DNA of 47,407 bases from assembly GCA_902789445.1 (NCBI GenBank), contig CADAOB010000026.1:1-47407 (forward strand). The letters run 5' to 3'. Position 1 is the first letter of the stretch, and each line of letters begins with the position of its first letter. This DNA comes from an uncultured Bacteroidia bacterium (GTDB lineage: Bacteria > Bacteroidota > Bacteroidia > Bacteroidales > UBA932). The position numbers were made by a program, and so were the translations under genes. Below are positions 46,655 to 47,407 of this stretch, one piece after another. The notes below the pieces were generated by a model. The model saw nothing but the letters and a program-made list of their open reading frames with translations, did not search any database and had not been told where the DNA came from.

Positions 46655-47407
46655 ATGAAAAGCAAGCTGTTTACCTTCATGCTGGCACTGTTTGCCACCG
46701 GAGCCGCCCTGTTCGCGCAAGTCAGGGTGACGGGTGTCGTCAAGGACGATACCGGCTACGGGGTCATCGGCGCCAGTGTCATGGAGAAAGGCACCCAGAA
46801 CGGTGCCGTCACAGACTTGGACGGCAAATATGAGATCCGGGTAAAAGCCGGAGCGACGCTCGTATTCTCGTCCATCGGCTATGCCACGCAGGAGATTGCC
46901 GTCGGGAACCGTTCGGTCATTGATGTCCTGCTGGAACTCGATACCGAGCTGCTCGACGAAGTGGTCGTCGTGGGCTACGGTACGATGAAACGAAGCGACC
47001 TCTCCGGCGCCTCCGTCTCGATGAAGGAGGAGGACCTCAGGGGCTCGATCATCACCAACCTGGACCAGTCCCTGCAGGGACGTGCCGCCGGTGTGACCGC
47101 CGTGTCCACCTCCGGTGCCCCGGGTTCTTCTTCGTCCATCCGCGTCCGCGGCCAGGCGACGGTCAATGCCGGCGCTGAACCGCTCTACGTCATCGACGGT
47201 GTGATCGTCCAGGGCGGCGGCACTTCCGGCGGCGACTTCGGTCTGGGCGGCCTGGGCAACGGCCGTGTCTCGACCATCTCCCCGCTGGCCACCATCAACC
47301 CGGCCGACATCGTTTCGATGGAAATCCTCAAGGACGCTTCCGCGACCGCCATCTACGGTGCGCAGGGCGCGAACGGCGTCGTGCTGATCACCACCAAGCA
47401 CGGCAAG
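46655..47407 (+). CDS. SusC-family TonB-dependent outer membrane receptor (3' end missing)
   Basis: 251 codons are visible and the frame is open to the right edge; SusC proteins have about 1000 residues. A signal peptide (LALFATGAALFAQ) is followed by a carboxypeptidase D regulatory-like domain (VTGVVKDDTGYGVIGASV, TDLDGKYEIRV and FSSIGYATQEI) and the TonB-box region LLDEVVVVGYGTMKRSDLSGA. The plug domain follows with SLQGRAAGV, SSIRVRGQ, PLYVIDGV and ILKDASATAIYGAQGANGVVLITTK. It imports oligosaccharides in partnership with a SusD lipoprotein, probably encoded just beyond the window. Coming after a mannanase-like gene, it likely takes up mannan oligosaccharides. Confidence 0.95.
   Translation, partial: MKSKLFTFMLALFATGAALFAQVRVTGVVKDDTGYGVIGASVMEKGTQNGAVTDLDGKYEIRVKAGATLVFSSIGYATQEIAVGNRSVIDVLLELDTELLDEVVVVGYGTMKRSDLSGASVSMKEEDLRGSIITNLDQSLQGRAAGVTAVSTSGAPGSSSSIRVRGQATVNAGAEPLYVIDGVIVQGGGTSGGDFGLGGLGNGRVSTISPLATINPADIVSMEILKDASATAIYGAQGANGVVLITTKHGK

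Overview
The window looks like chromosome of a GC-rich member of the Bacteroidales (Bacteroidota). The evidence is a SusC-type TonB receptor, GH92, GH36 and GH3 glycosidases with lipoprotein or Sec signals, a TlpA-like lipoprotein, the gyrA-TPR pair next to clpC, and the Bacteroidota -7 promoter element TAnnTTTG (often TATCTTTG or TAACTTTG) in front of many genes. I cannot name a genus. I saw no rRNA, tRNA, CRISPR, prophage or insertion sequence.

Layout. 1-2.9 kb: the end of an iron-dependent alcohol dehydrogenase, converging on a xylosidase-like GH3 lipoprotein. 2.9-7.3 kb: a metH-metF operon. 7.3-10.9 kb: a TlpA-like lipoprotein and a second, divergent GH3 enzyme. 10.9-14.7 kb: pfkA converging on a large MscS-type channel. 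14.7-18.7 kb: a small lipoprotein and a GNAT enzyme, then a leftward set of a radical SAM protein, a cytidylate kinase-like protein and a frameshifted dihydropyrimidine dehydrogenase-like gene. 18.8-20.5 kb: a thioesterase and an M48 protease. 20.4-21.5 kb: a HicAB toxin-antitoxin pair and a hairpin-rich gap. 21.5-22.9 kb: an NlpC/P60-LysM hydrolase and a 51-residue membrane protein. 22.9-26.9 kb: a deaminase, a purine nucleoside phosphorylase, an MtnA-type isomerase and an MBL hydrolase, read as a salvage operon for methylthioadenosine. 26.9-33.3 kb: TPR and gyrA diverging from clpC. 33.3-39.7 kb: an SGNH hydrolase with a poly-cysteine tail, an AlkD-like protein, a DMT transporter, a small nucleotide-enzyme-like protein, a beta-carbonic anhydrase, a membrane protein and psuG. 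39.8-47.4 kb: GH92, GH36, an AraC regulator, a GH5 mannanase-like lipoprotein and the start of susC, which together look like the left part of a galactomannan utilization locus.

How the genes work together. MetH and MetF regenerate methionine for S-adenosylmethionine. The 23-26 kb operon would recycle the adenosine by-products of that metabolism by deamination, phosphorolysis and isomerization. At the right end, a regulator with its own promoter sits between a divergent alpha-galactosidase and a mannanase-susC operon. The araC and GH5 promoters share a bipartite motif that is a good candidate operator.

The most useful leads are the methylthioadenosine module, the shared operator, the structured repeat gap at 21.2-21.5 kb, the 22-bp nested palindrome after clpC, alanine at the quinolone-determining position of GyrA, and a group of genes whose -7 box lies only 4-5 nt before the start codon, which predicts leaderless mRNAs.
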